Shown here piece after piece: positions 43,420 through 52,243 of a stretch of 64,000 nt of DNA (position 1 is its first letter; each line of letters starts with the position of its first letter). The position numbers and the translations under genes are program-made. Source of the stretch: Pseudomonadota bacterium (GTDB taxonomy: Bacteria > Chloroflexota > UBA6077 > JAJPHF01); NCBI GenBank assembly GCA_021325365.1, contig JAJPHF010000016.1:62001-126000 (forward strand), read 5' to 3'. A model generated the notes under the pieces. That model ran no database searches. It saw nothing but the letters and a program-made list of their open reading frames with translations, and was not told the DNA's origin.

Positions 43420-44514
43420 TCACGCGCGGGCGGCGACGGGCGGCGTGGCGGCGCTCGCGCCCTCTTCGAGGCCGTAGAAGCGCGCGGCGTTGCGCCAGAG
43501 GACGCCTTCCTTGTCGGCCGGGCTCAGCGCGGACGATTCCAGCAGCTCCCCGATCTCGTGCTTGCAGATGTCGTTGTTCACTTCGTGCGGGAAGTCCGAC
43601 GAGAAGACGAAGGCGCCCGCGCCAACCTGCTGCACGGCGGCGGGCAGCATCGGCTCGTCGCCCTCGCAGCCGACGTACAGGCGGCCCTCGCCCACGTGCT
43701 TGCGGATGTAGGCCACCACGCTCTCATCGGCGCGCGGCGCCAGCTCGCCGCGCGGGTTGTACTGGACGTGGGTCGCGTGGGCGCGCTCGAAGCGCTCCAG
43801 CGCCAGCAGCAGCCAGGCGACGCCGCCCTCCATGAAGCCCCAGCGGGCGTTCGGAAAGCGGTCGAGCACGCCGTTGAACAGGACGCCCGCGAAGTTGATC
43901 AGCAGGCCGAAGGGGTGACCCAGCGCGCCGACGGGGGTGTAGTTGTTCAGGTGCTCGAAGCCGAGGCCGCCGTGCGCGCCGCCGTGGACGCCCAAGGCGC
44001 AGCCCAACCGGTCGGCCTCGGCGTAGACCGGCCAGTACTCCTTCGCGCCGAGATGGTCCTTCAGCCCGGTGGACGGCAGCATCGCGCCGACGAAACCCAG
44101 CTCCTCCACGGCGCGGCGCAGCTCGACCACCGCCGCCTCGGGCTCCTGCATGGGGATCAGCGCCATCCCCTTGAAGCGCGGGCTGCGCCGCAGGTACGCC
44201 TCCGCCAGCCAGTCGTTGTAGGCGCGGCCGAGCGCGATCGCCCAGTCCAGGTGGAACACGTTGCCGTAGGCCAGCCCGCCGGTCGGGTAGAGCACCGCCG
44301 ACTCGAGCCCCACGTCCTCCATGAACTCCAGCCAGCCGTCCGGCCCCACCTGTCGGAAGGAGCCGGGCGGCGTCTGGCCAATGAACGAGTGGAAGCGGTC
44401 GAGCGGCGGGAACCAGCGCTCGGGCACGCGCGGCACGTGGTAGTCGGCGGGCAGGTATTTGGCCAGCGCCTGGTTGTCCTCGAAGATGTGGCCGTCGCCG
44501 TCGATCACGCGCAT
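43420..44514 (-). CDS. amidohydrolase_2 / ACMSD-like hydrolase or decarboxylase
   Basis: 364 aa TIM-barrel protein. Metal-site residues visible are D7-x-H9 (DGDGHIFED), H177 (GVHGG) and D297 (SSDFPHE). The His of the usual fourth position seems replaced in a MEGGVAW segment, as in many members of this branch. The group includes non-oxidative decarboxylases of aromatic acids and lactone or amide hydrolases. It lies 280 bp downstream of UbiD 4 on the same strand, in the presumed operon 48610-43420. AAGGAGAG precedes the ATG. Confidence 0.87.
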   Translation of the reverse strand: MRVIDGDGHIFEDNQALAKYLPADYHVPRVPERWFPPLDRFHSFIGQTPPGSFRQVGPDGWLEFMEDVGLESAVLYPTGGLAYGNVFHLDWAIALGRAYNDWLAEAYLRRSPRFKGMALIPMQEPEAAVVELRRAVEELGFVGAMLPSTGLKDHLGAKEYWPVYAEADRLGCALGVHGGAHGGLGFEHLNNYTPVGALGHPFGLLINFAGVLFNGVLDRFPNARWGFMEGGVAWLLLALERFERAHATHVQYNPRGELAPRADESVVAYIRKHVGEGRLYVGCEGDEPMLPAAVQQVGAGAFVFSSDFPHEVNNDICKHEIGELLESSALSPADKEGVLWRNAARFYGLEEGASAATPPVAARA

Positions 44515-44689
44515 GGCTCTCTCCTTCGCCGGGGCGGCATGCTACCGTCCCAGCCCCTCCCCAACCGCGTCGCTCGCTCTACAGCGGTCTGCGTCAGCCC
44601 TGAACCGTCGCTCGCGGCGCCGGGGTTGCGGCCGGCGGGCCGCCGCGGGCGACAAGCAACCCGCGCTACGGAACGGGGGCCGCCCTGCA

Positions 44690-44788
44690 CCGCCCTGTCG
44701 ATCTGGGACCCCGCTGTGGTCCCAGGAGGCGAGGTGTCCTTATCGTTCGCGCCCCCTATACCGCCCTATCGATCGGCGACCCCGCTGC
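44690..44788. repeat. 28-bp direct repeats and hairpin in a 280-bp gap
   Basis: ACCGCCCT(G/A)TCGATC... occurs at 44690-44717 and 44761-44788, 25 of 28 identical. Overlapping the first copy is a hairpin CTGGGACC-CCGCTGT-GGTCCCAG (44705-44727). The gap lies between two minus-strand genes. No ORF with a ribosome site is seen in it. Confidence 0.6.
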
Positions 44789-44794
44789 AGGCAG

Positions 44795-46390
44795 TTACTG
44801 GTCGATCTTCTGGCGCGTGGCCCGGGCGTCCTCGCCCGTCTCCCAGTAGCGGCCCTCGACGGCGCGCGCCGCCTCCGCCGCCACCTCGTCCGTCCACGCG
44901 CCGAGCGGGTAGCCGAACCAGGGCTCGTTGAGCTGCAGCGGCCCGAGGCCCAACTGGTCCCAGCGCTCGCGGGCCCGTTCCATGTACTCGCGACGCGGCA
45001 GCGAGAGGGGCGGATAAGCCCATTTGCGCGTCGCGTCGATGAGCAGCGCCGATGCCTCCAGCTTGTCGAACTGGGCCGAGCGGCGGTCGGTGGACGGCAC
45101 CAGCGAGGGGTCGAGCGCGAGCTGCGTCGCGCGGACGATCCGCGCGTCGCGGTGCGGCTGGCAGCGGAAGCTGATCGCCCAGTTGATCGCGTTCGCATCG
45201 CGGATGGGGATGTCGTCGTCGATCACGACCACCAGCTTGCTGACCAGGCGCGGGTGCTCGGCCAGCGCGCCCAGGATGCGCTCGGCGTCGCCGCCCTTCT
45301 CCTGGGACACCTGGATCACGCACATGCCCCAGCTACCGGTCGACTCGTGCAGCGCCACGTCGAGGATGCCCTTCAACCCCTGCTCGACCGCCAGGAAGTT
45401 CTTGATGTTGTGCTCCTGGCCCACGCCGCGCAGGATCGAGCTTTCGCTGGGCGGGAACTGGCTCAGGAACGCCAGGTAGACCGGCTCGCGGCGCCGCGTG
45501 ATGGCCGTCACTTCCATGAACTTGTTCAGGCCGCGCGAGGCCATGTAGCCGGTGAACTCGCCGAACGGCCCCTCCATCTCCAGCTCGTCGGTGGGCATCC
45601 AGCCCTCGATGACGATCTCGGCGTTCGCCGGCACCTCCAGGGGCACCGTCTTGCAGCGCACCAGCTCGACGGGCTCGCCCGCCAGCCCGCCAGCCACGGC
45701 GTACTCTTCCAGGTCGCTGGGCAGCTTGGAGGTCGAGCAGTAGGAGAGGTTGGGCGTCGTGCCGATGACCACCGCCACCGGCATGCGCTCGCCCTTCTCC
45801 TTCCAGGCGGTCCAGTGGCGCCCGAGGTCCTGGTACCAGGCGGCGAGACACCCCAGGCGCGTGGGGCTTTTGAGCTGGGCGCGATAGTTGCCCAGGTTGC
45901 GCACGCCCGTCTCGGGATGGCGCGTCACGAAATGGCCGGCCGTCAGGTACGGCGCGTTGTCGAAGCCCGGCGTGGAGATCGGGATGGGCAGCGCGTCGAG
46001 CCCCTGCCCCTGCTCCAGCGCCTCCCCGGTGATGACCACTTCCTGGCAGGGCGCGCTCTCGACCAGCACCGGCGCGATCGCGCCGGCCTGCGCGGCGGCC
46101 CACTTGTCGGGGATCCCCGCGACCGAGTCGCATTGCATGCCGAGCGCGTAGATCTGCCGCGATCCCGCCATGCAGCCCACCGCGACGGGAATGTCGAAGG
46201 CGCGGCCGTCCACCCCACGCACCTGCTCGAAGAAGAACGCGCGCCGCTCCGGCTCGGGTCGCCCGCGGAACTGCAGCCGCACAAGCGGGTGCAGCTCGGT
46301 GTCTTTGTCCACCGGATCGCGCACGCGGATCAGCAGGCCGCGCTCCTCCAGCGCCGCCAGGTAGTCGCGCAGGTCGCGGTAGTACGCCAT
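44795..46390 (-). CDS. UbiD-family prenylated-FMN decarboxylase (4)
   Basis: 531 aa from the ATG at 46390 (GGGAGGACC upstream). The conserved Arg in LGNYR (R170) and catalytic E273 and E278 in EGPFGE match ferulate decarboxylase R173/E277/E282. The N-terminal subtype is that of UbiD 1 (DKDTELHPLVR; PISTPGFDNAPY). Its neighbours on the same strand are a bicupin and a signal-less PBP-fold protein upstream and an ACMSD-like gene downstream. It is thus the only UbiD in the window paired with a cytosolic rather than an exported PBP-fold protein. Confidence 0.94.
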   Translation of the reverse strand: MAYYRDLRDYLAALEERGLLIRVRDPVDKDTELHPLVRLQFRGRPEPERRAFFFEQVRGVDGRAFDIPVAVGCMAGSRQIYALGMQCDSVAGIPDKWAAAQAGAIAPVLVESAPCQEVVITGEALEQGQGLDALPIPISTPGFDNAPYLTAGHFVTRHPETGVRNLGNYRAQLKSPTRLGCLAAWYQDLGRHWTAWKEKGERMPVAVVIGTTPNLSYCSTSKLPSDLEEYAVAGGLAGEPVELVRCKTVPLEVPANAEIVIEGWMPTDELEMEGPFGEFTGYMASRGLNKFMEVTAITRRREPVYLAFLSQFPPSESSILRGVGQEHNIKNFLAVEQGLKGILDVALHESTGSWGMCVIQVSQEKGGDAERILGALAEHPRLVSKLVVVIDDDIPIRDANAINWAISFRCQPHRDARIVRATQLALDPSLVPSTDRRSAQFDKLEASALLIDATRKWAYPPLSLPRREYMERARERWDQLGLGPLQLNEPWFGYPLGAWTDEVAAEAARAVEGRYWETGEDARATRQKIDQ

Positions 46391-46403
46391 CGGTCCTCCC
46401 AGC

Positions 46404-46458
46404 GCTGAGTGCTGAGGATTGAGGCGCATCAATCCTCAGCACTCAGCACTCAGCACTC
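46404..46458. repeat. 19-bp hairpin followed by CAGCACT tandem units
   Basis: GCTGAGTGCTGAGGATTGA (46404-46422) pairs perfectly with 46429-46447 across the 6-nt loop GGCGCA. The right arm runs into three CTCAGCA-type tandem units ending near 46458. It lies in the 69-bp spacer between bicupin and UbiD 4, so it could modulate mRNA stability inside the operon. Confidence 0.75.
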
Positions 46459-46459
46459 G

Positions 46460-47572
46460 TTACTGCTCCGCAGTACACCACTCGACCATGGACTTCATGC
46501 GGCAGGGGGCGCCGTTGCGGGCCAGCTCGGCCTCGAAGATGCGGTGGATCTCCGGGTCCTCGTTCGGGTACTCGATTTGCGCACCGCCCAGCCGCACGTC
46601 CACGTCGGTCTTCTCTTCGGTCTTGATCGCGCCGCCCATGTCGTAGCGCCGGCTGCCCCACCGCAGCGCCAGGTAGCGCGCCGGCTCGGGGCCGCTGTTG
46701 AAGTGCTGGTGGAACCAGTGGTTCGGCGGCACGACGATCGTCCCCGGCCGCCAGTCGCAGCGGCGGCGCTCCGCGCCCTCCGGCCAGAGGAGCGAGTAGC
46801 CCTGGCCGCTCAGGATGATGACGTGCGCGCCCGGGCCGTGGCGGTGCGCCTTCTTGTAGGTGCCCACCGGGAACTCCGAGATGTGCGCCGCCATCGTGTT
46901 GTGGGCCAGCTCGAAGGTGATGTTCTTGCCGCCCGCCCCGCGCTCCTTCCAGGTGTACAGCTCGATGCCCAGCGTGTCCGGCACGAAGTTCGTCTCCAGC
47001 GTGAAGCGGTTGGTGCCCGTCCGCCAGAGCTTCCCCTTGCCGTCGAAGTAGTTCTCTTGCCCCGCGAAGCGGTCGTCGAAGGTGAACGGCGTGTTGAACA
47101 CGAAGTCGAGGTTGTGGAACAGGTTCACGACCACCGGCGCGTCGGTGACGGCGAGGAAGCGCGCGGGCTTGTCGCCGCGGCCGTTGAAGTGGCGGTGCAT
47201 GGCGTTGAGCGGGATGGCGAACAGGCTGCCGGCTTTCCACTCGAAGGAGACCTTCCGGTTGTCGTCGTACCAGACCTGCGTCGAGCCGTTGCCCTCAAGG
47301 ACGTAGACCATCTCCTCGAACAGCTGGCGGCCGGGGTGGGTGGCCTGGCCAGGCGGGATCTCGCAGACGTAGGCGTCGTTCACGCCGCCGTTGCCGTCGA
47401 GCGAGATGTAGGCGCCGCGGCCGCCCTTCCGCGCCCACGGCTGCACCTCGACCGTGCGCAGGTCCTCGACGGCGAAGCCGCGCACGATGGGAATGCCCTC
47501 CTGGCGCTTGAACGCCTCGTAGGCGTTGACCTTCTCCATGACCTCGGTGGCGTCGGGAGCCGTCGTCGCCAT
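46460..47572 (-). CDS. bicupin (gentisate-dioxygenase-like) protein
   Basis: 370 aa with two cupin barrels, as in gentisate 1,2-dioxygenase and related salicylate dioxygenases. In the first barrel HPGRQLFEEMVYVLEG resembles the metal motif but has few histidines. In the second, AHRHGPGAHVIILSGQGY followed by NHWFHQHFN gives a full His-rich site. A ring-cleaving dioxygenase is plausible in an operon with a UbiD decarboxylase; other bicupins such as oxalate decarboxylase are possible. AAGGAGAG precedes the ATG at 47572. Confidence 0.8.
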   Translation of the reverse strand: MATTAPDATEVMEKVNAYEAFKRQEGIPIVRGFAVEDLRTVEVQPWARKGGRGAYISLDGNGGVNDAYVCEIPPGQATHPGRQLFEEMVYVLEGNGSTQVWYDDNRKVSFEWKAGSLFAIPLNAMHRHFNGRGDKPARFLAVTDAPVVVNLFHNLDFVFNTPFTFDDRFAGQENYFDGKGKLWRTGTNRFTLETNFVPDTLGIELYTWKERGAGGKNITFELAHNTMAAHISEFPVGTYKKAHRHGPGAHVIILSGQGYSLLWPEGAERRRCDWRPGTIVVPPNHWFHQHFNSGPEPARYLALRWGSRRYDMGGAIKTEEKTDVDVRLGGAQIEYPNEDPEIHRIFEAELARNGAPCRMKSMVEWCTAEQ

Positions 47573-47629
47573 GTCCGCTCTCCTTCGTCGTGCGCCGCGC
47601 GGGCGCCCCGCGCGGGCGCCGTGGCCCGC

Positions 47630-48610
47630 TCAGCGCTCCAGCACGTGGCCCGGGCCCGGCACCTGGCCGCCGTACAGCTTGTCCACGAACCCGCTCTCTT
47701 CCAGCTCGCGCAGCAGGTGAACGTCCCATAGACTCATTGGGTTCAGCGCCTCGGCCACCGCCGGCTCCTCCATGATCGCCAGCTCGAAGGCGTTGGCCAC
47801 CGCCTCAGCGCGCGGGTACAGCCGCGGCTCCAGGATCGCCTGGTTGCGGTGGAAGAGCGCGCGGAGCACTTCTTCGCTGTCGATCCGCAGCTCGCGCGCC
47901 ACATCCTGCTGCATGACCTCCCACATGGGCCCCGACTGGGTCTTGAAGAAGTGGATGCCCATCATCGTCGCCTTCAGCACCGCCTCGCACAGCTCCCGCC
48001 GCTCCTGCACGGTGGGCCAGAGGGTGGTCATGGTGCTGGCCTGCACCATCGGCAGCGGCGGCAGGCGCAGCACGTGCAGGCCCGCCCGGCGCGCGTCCTC
48101 GTCCTGCGGCGGGGAGGCAAAGGCGGCATCCGCGGCGCCGTTCGCCACGTCCATCCAGTGCTCGCGCTGCTGGCTGGGTACCAGGGTCAGGTCGTGCGGA
48201 TCGACGCCGCCGCGGCGCAGGTACAGCAGGTGGTTTCCGCCCGGATGGTGCCCGTGGTGCCGCTCGGGCGTCACGCGCGGGTCCTCGGCCAGGCGCTTGC
48301 CCACCAACTCGCGCAGGTCCTGCATCGGCTCGCGGGAGACGAGCGCGTCGTCGATCCAGTTCACCGTCTGCCCGAGGTACACGAACGGCTGGCCGTGGTA
48401 GCGGTGGATATACGGGCTGATGTGGCTGCCGAAGATAAAGTCGCATTCGCCGCGCACCAGCATGGGGTCCGACTTGTCGGCGCCCGCGACGTAGGTGACG
48501 CTCTGCAGGTCGATCCCGGCGCGCTCCCAGGCGTCGCAGGCGTTCATCGCGGCGATCAGCGGGTACTGGATCGCCCGCGAGCGGTACACGAGGTTCAGCG
48601 GCAGCGCCAT
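47630..48610 (-). CDS. periplasmic-binding-fold protein without signal peptide (NMT1/Pht5-like)
   Basis: 326 aa; AGGAGGGG lies just before the ATG at 48610. The protein begins directly with the first strand (MALPLNLVYRSRAIQYPL), so there is no export signal. It shares C-terminal segments with 10084-11091 and more distantly with the Pht5-like protein at 54890-55888. It contains an unusual His cluster (ERHHGHHPGGNH near residue 140), possibly a metal or substrate site. First gene of the operon with the bicupin, UbiD 4 and the ACMSD-like gene. Role inferred: cytosolic enzyme or ligand carrier in acid metabolism. Confidence 0.75.
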   Translation of the reverse strand: MALPLNLVYRSRAIQYPLIAAMNACDAWERAGIDLQSVTYVAGADKSDPMLVRGECDFIFGSHISPYIHRYHGQPFVYLGQTVNWIDDALVSREPMQDLRELVGKRLAEDPRVTPERHHGHHPGGNHLLYLRRGGVDPHDLTLVPSQQREHWMDVANGAADAAFASPPQDEDARRAGLHVLRLPPLPMVQASTMTTLWPTVQERRELCEAVLKATMMGIHFFKTQSGPMWEVMQQDVARELRIDSEEVLRALFHRNQAILEPRLYPRAEAVANAFELAIMEEPAVAEALNPMSLWDVHLLRELEESGFVDKLYGGQVPGPGHVLER

Positions 48611-48791
48611 GGCCCCTCCTTCCGTGCGCGGCCCGGCGCGCCACGCCGGCCTCGCGGCAGCCGCGCTTGCGGCCGGAAGTGTGGTCCCCCGGTCGGCCCG
48701 GCGTCAAGGAATCGCTTCGCGCGCCCGCGGCACCCCCGCCGGGCGCGTGGCGGCGTCGGGCGCCGCGGTCGTTGCGCGGTGCGGCCGCCGC

Positions 48792-48800
48792 ATGATAGCA
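48792..48800 (-). promoter_or_regulatory. extended -10 promoter of the UbiD 4 operon
   Basis: TGcTATCAT on the minus strand, about 180 nt before the ATG at 48610. No -35 match. Confidence 0.4.
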
Positions 48801-48835
48801 ATGGCCGCGCGGAGCGTCCACCACGGCGCCGCGCG

Positions 48836-48955
48836 CCTGAGCACCTGGCCCCGGCTCCAATGACTTTCCGGCCGCCGCCGTGAACGGCGGACCCGGACGG
48901 CGCTTTCTGGCCCGCCGTTCACGGCGGCGAGGTTGAGGGAGGCCACCTGCTGAGC
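48836..48955. mobile_element. MITE-like palindromic element, copy B
   Basis: 120 bp, the most diverged copy: CCTGAGCACCTGGCC at the left and GGCCACCTGCTGAGC at the right, with GCCGCCGTGAACGGCGG and CCGCCGTTCACGGCGG inside. It lies in the divergent gap upstream of the HDO gene, 32 bp before its -35. Confidence 0.75.
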
Positions 48956-48986
48956 GCGGCGCGCCAGGCCGCGGGCCGCGCCGTGA

Positions 48987-49015
48987 TTGACGGCGGCGCG
49001 GCGACCGATTATGGT
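48987..49015 (+). promoter_or_regulatory. sigma-70-type promoter of the HDO gene
   Basis: TTGACG (48987-48992), a 17-bp spacer and TATGGT (49010-49015). The ATG at 49054 is about 32 nt from the predicted start point. Confidence 0.6.
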
Positions 49016-49053
49016 GAGAGACACCGAGCACGGCCGACAAGGAGAGAAACACG

Positions 49054-49806
49054 ATGGCAATCGCCACTTTGCGAGACGAGCTACGCGCGGCGGTCGAGAG
49101 CCGCCACTGCCGCCACCACCCCTACTACCAGCTCTGGCGCGAGGGCAAGCTGCCCCGCGAGGCCATCGCGGGCTGGGTGCAGGAGCACTACCACTACACC
49201 AAGGATATCGTCTGGCTGTCGGGCATCAACCTGGTCGACATCCCCTACGAGGACGTGCGGGAGATGTACCGGCAGAGCCTCGCCGAGGAGATGGACCCCA
49301 AGGAGCCACACATCGAGATCCTGCTGCGCTTCGGCGCGGCGATGGGGCTCGACCCCGAGGCCGTCAAGCGCTCGAAGCCGCTCCCCACGACCCAGGCCGT
49401 GCTCGATTGGGCGTGGATCCTCACCCGCCAGCGCTCGCTCGTCGAGTCCATCGCCGGCAAGCAGATCGGCATGGAGTCGCAGCCGCCGACGCTCTACGGC
49501 GACATCGTGCCGGCGCTGAAGACGCACTACGGCTGCACCGACGAGCAGATCGCCTACTTTCCGGTCCACGTCGAGGCCGACACCGAGCATGGCGGCCGCG
49601 CCTACGACATCATCGAGAAGTACGCGCGCAGCGAGGAGCAGCGCCAGCGCGCGATACTGGCGGCGCGCGAGGGCGCCGAGAAGCGCTGGTTCTACATCGA
49701 CGGCATCTACATCCACTACGTCCTCGGCTACAAGCTGACCGACGAGCGCTGGAACGAGTTCCAGGCCGAATGGGGGCCGAGCCCCTACTATCGCGCCGCC
49801 CGCTAA
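49054..49806 (+). CDS. heme-oxygenase-like diiron (HDO) / TenA-PqqC-family oxidase
   Basis: 250-aa helical protein. A full HDO ligand set is visible: E79-x6-H86, E131 and H172-x3-D176-x2-H179, spaced as in CADD (E81/H88, E142, H174/D178/H181). PqqC itself lacks such a metal site, so this is more likely a diiron O2-using enzyme (oxidative decarboxylation, desaturation or N-oxygenation) than a PQQ synthase. AAGGAGAG precedes the ATG. The SBP at 49883 follows after a perfect hairpin, so transport and oxidation of one compound is plausible. Confidence 0.82.
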   Translation: MAIATLRDELRAAVESRHCRHHPYYQLWREGKLPREAIAGWVQEHYHYTKDIVWLSGINLVDIPYEDVREMYRQSLAEEMDPKEPHIEILLRFGAAMGLDPEAVKRSKPLPTTQAVLDWAWILTRQRSLVESIAGKQIGMESQPPTLYGDIVPALKTHYGCTDEQIAYFPVHVEADTEHGGRAYDIIEKYARSEEQRQRAILAAREGAEKRWFYIDGIYIHYVLGYKLTDERWNEFQAEWGPSPYYRAAR

Positions 49807-49825
49807 CCAGAAGACAAGCAAGGTC

Positions 49826-49860
49826 GTAGCGAAGGCTTGGCTACGCCAAGCCTTCGCTAC
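49826..49860. repeat. perfect 16-bp-stem hairpin with TAC loop
   Basis: GTAGCGAAGGCTTGGC, TAC, then the exact reverse complement, 20 bp after the HDO stop and 22 bp before the SBP start. Same TAC centre as 39866-39916. It may stabilise or partly terminate the transcript between the two genes. Confidence 0.85.
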
Positions 49861-49882
49861 AACTGGTTCCAGGGAGAGCCCC

Positions 49883-50986
49883 ATGGCGTTGACCCTCGCT
49901 CGGTCGATCCTGCCGGCCGCGCTCGCGCTGGGGCTGGCCGCCTGCGCGCCGGCCCGCCCGCCCACCGCTGCGCCCGCGGCGCCGGCCGACGCCTCGGCGC
50001 CGACGAGCGCCCAGCCGGCCGGCGCCGCGACGACGCCGCCGGCGCCCATCACCGTGAAGGTCGCCGACAGCCTGAGCGGCACGCTCGCCGGGCTATACAT
50101 TGGCAAGGAGAAAGGCTACTTCGCGGAGGAGGGGCTGGACGTCGAGACGGTGCGGTTCCCGTCGCTCGAGCCGCAGATCGCGCCGCTCGGGACCAACGAG
50201 ATCGACGTCGGTCAGGGCGGCTTCGTGCCGGGCATGTTCAACGCCATCGCCCGCGGCATCCCGCTCCGCATGGTCGCCACGGCGGCCGTCCACGCGCCCG
50301 GGCGCTCGCAGCTGATCGTGGCGCGGAAGGACCTGCTCGACAGCGGCCAGCTTGCCGACTACGCCAGCTTGCGCGGCAAGACGATCTCGCGCCCGGCGTC
50401 GTTCAGCATCGCCACGCTGGCGATCGACAAGGCGCTCAAACAGGGCGGCGTCAGCGACGACGACGTGAACTGGGTAACGCTCGGCTTCCCCGATGCCGTC
50501 GCGGCTCTCGGCAACAAGGGCATCGACCTCGGGTACCTGTCCGAGCCGTTCGCCACGAGCGTGATCGAGCAGGGCATCGCCGGCAAGTGGCACGAGATGG
50601 CCGATCTCGTGCCCAACCACCCGGCCTCGATCTGGGTCTACGCGCCGCGGCTCACGCAGGACCAGCCCGACGCCGGCCGACGGTTCATGACGGCCCTGCT
50701 GCGCGGCGTGCGCGAGTACGAGGACGCCTTCACGAAGAACGTGGGCCGCGCCGAGGTGGTCGCCACGCTGATCCGCAACACCGGCATCAAGGACCCGGCC
50801 CTGTACGACCGCATGACGATCATTCGGCTGCCGCCCTCGGGCGAGACGAACGTGCAGGCGCTGCAAGAGGACCTCGACTGGCTGGTGGAGAAGGGCGCGG
50901 TGACGCAGGCGCCCCCGCTGTCGGAAGTGCTCGACACGCGCTTCACCGACTACGCCGTGCAGCAGCTCGGCCCGTACCGCGAGTAG
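49883..50986 (+). CDS. ABC-type substrate-binding lipoprotein (NMT1/SsuA-like)
   Basis: 367 aa. The signal peptide ends in the lipobox LAAC (about residue 20), with an Ala/Pro/Thr linker to about 55. The mature fold starts VKVADSLSGTLAGLYIGKEKGYF, with a LRGKTISRPASF hinge near 170. GGGAGAG lies before the ATG. It is 77 bp downstream of the HDO oxidase on the same strand, so possibly its substrate supplier. It ends 15 bp from the convergent kelch gene. Confidence 0.9.
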   Translation: MALTLARSILPAALALGLAACAPARPPTAAPAAPADASAPTSAQPAGAATTPPAPITVKVADSLSGTLAGLYIGKEKGYFAEEGLDVETVRFPSLEPQIAPLGTNEIDVGQGGFVPGMFNAIARGIPLRMVATAAVHAPGRSQLIVARKDLLDSGQLADYASLRGKTISRPASFSIATLAIDKALKQGGVSDDDVNWVTLGFPDAVAALGNKGIDLGYLSEPFATSVIEQGIAGKWHEMADLVPNHPASIWVYAPRLTQDQPDAGRRFMTALLRGVREYEDAFTKNVGRAEVVATLIRNTGIKDPALYDRMTIIRLPPSGETNVQALQEDLDWLVEKGAVTQAPPLSEVLDTRFTDYAVQQLGPYRE

Positions 50987-51001
50987 CCGCGGCGCCGGCC
51001 G

Positions 51002-52000
51002 TCAGTCGGGCGTGTAGGCGTCGAGCAGGGCCGTGCGCCCGTAGCCAAAGCCCCCCTGCCGCGCGCTCCCGCCCGGCAGGTAGATGCGGTCGCCCACGGC
51101 CACCGCGCCGAGACCGTGGCGCGGCGTGGGCATCGTATCGACCAGCGTCCAGCTATCCGTTGCTGGGTCGTAGGCCTCGACCTCGGCGAAGACGCCGCGC
51201 GGATTCGCCGTGTTGCCCTCGCCCCCGAACACGTACAGGCGGCCGGCGAGCGCGGCGGCCGCGTGCCCCGAGCGCCCGGTCGGCATGGCGGCGCGCTCCC
51301 GCCAGTCGCCCGTCGCCGGGTCGTACTCCTCCAGGTCGGTGAGCAGCAGCGACGTCCCGTCGCGCCCGCCGACGGCGTAGATCCGCCCGTCGATCACCGC
51401 CGCCGCCAGGTGGTTGCGCGGGTGGTGGAGCGGGGGCAGCGTCTCCCAGCGGTCGGCGGCGGGATCGTAGGCCGCCACGTCGGCGACCGATTCGTAGTCG
51501 TCGGGGCCGCCCCCGGGCATGCGGCGCTCGCCGCCGATCGCGTACAGGCGTCCGTCGAGGGCCACCGCGGCCGGCGCGCCGCGCGCGGTCGGCAGCGACG
51601 CCCGCCGCGCCCACTGGTCGGTCGCCGGATCGTAGGCCCATACCGCCTGAGCGGGCTCCCGCTGGGCGAACGTGCCGTAGAAGCCGCCCACCACGTACAG
51701 CCGGTCGCCGACCGCGGCCGCGGCGGGGTGATGCAGCGCCTCCGGCAGGGACGCCACCTGGCTCCAGCTATCCGTGGCCACGTCGTACGCCTGCACGAGG
51801 CTGCTCGCCTCCGTGACCAGCCCCGTGAAGCCGCCCACCGCGTAGATCCGCCCGTCCAGGGCCTCGAAGGCGCCCTCCTGTTGCGGGACGCGCATCGTGG
51901 CGAGGACGGTCCACATTCCTGCCTGCGCCCGCGCCGCCCAGGCCGAAACGCCGACGAGCAGCAGCGCGAGCGCCACGCCGCGCGCCAGGCGGCCAGCCAT
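51002..52000 (-). CDS. secreted kelch-repeat beta-propeller protein
   Basis: 332 aa from the ATG at 52000 (GAGAGG 7 nt upstream). A Sec signal peptide (core VALALLLVGVSAWA, cleavage near ARA-Q) is followed by about six kelch repeats with the signature Y-x-V/I-GG (YAVGG, YVVGG, YAIGG, YAVGG, YVFGG), so probably one six- or seven-bladed propeller. No catalytic domain is attached. Kelch propellers bind proteins or glycans; mutarotases such as NanM also use this fold. Extracytoplasmic. No functional link to the neighbours is visible. Confidence 0.88.
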   Translation of the reverse strand: MAGRLARGVALALLLVGVSAWAARAQAGMWTVLATMRVPQQEGAFEALDGRIYAVGGFTGLVTEASSLVQAYDVATDSWSQVASLPEALHHPAAAAVGDRLYVVGGFYGTFAQREPAQAVWAYDPATDQWARRASLPTARGAPAAVALDGRLYAIGGERRMPGGGPDDYESVADVAAYDPAADRWETLPPLHHPRNHLAAAVIDGRIYAVGGRDGTSLLLTDLEEYDPATGDWRERAAMPTGRSGHAAAALAGRLYVFGGEGNTANPRGVFAEVEAYDPATDSWTLVDTMPTPRHGLGAVAVGDRIYLPGGSARQGGFGYGRTALLDAYTPD

Positions 52001-52139
52001 CCGGGTGCCTCTCGCCGTCGCGGCCGTCCCGGTCCAGCGCCCCCGCTCATTATGTCCGCCTACCACAGCCCCCTCCTGACCCATCCGCCACCTGCCGCGC
52101 TGCCGCTCCCGGGCGCGGCGCTCCGCGCGCCGGTGCGGC

Positions 52140-52145
52140 TAGAAT
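52140..52145 (+). promoter_or_regulatory. -10 promoter of the SBP at 52244
   Basis: TAGAAT in a GGCTAGAATGAG context like that at 42689. The ATG is about 100 nt downstream. No -35 match. Confidence 0.4.
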
Positions 52146-52243
52146 GAGACATCCGCCGCCTGCTGTCAACGGGCGGCGTGCTCGCGCGGCGAGCCAGCCG
52201 CCCGCCCGGCGCCTGACGAGCCGCGTCACCTGAGGAAGCTGCT

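Noticed and set aside
46436..46458. CAGCACT tandem units as a possible CRISPR or iteron origin
   Set aside because: Only about three 7-bp units that continue the right arm of the neighbouring hairpin; no spacers, AT-rich region or replication gene.
49054..49806. PqqC (PQQ synthase) annotation
   Set aside because: No other pqq genes are nearby, and the protein carries a complete diiron ligand pattern that PqqC lacks.
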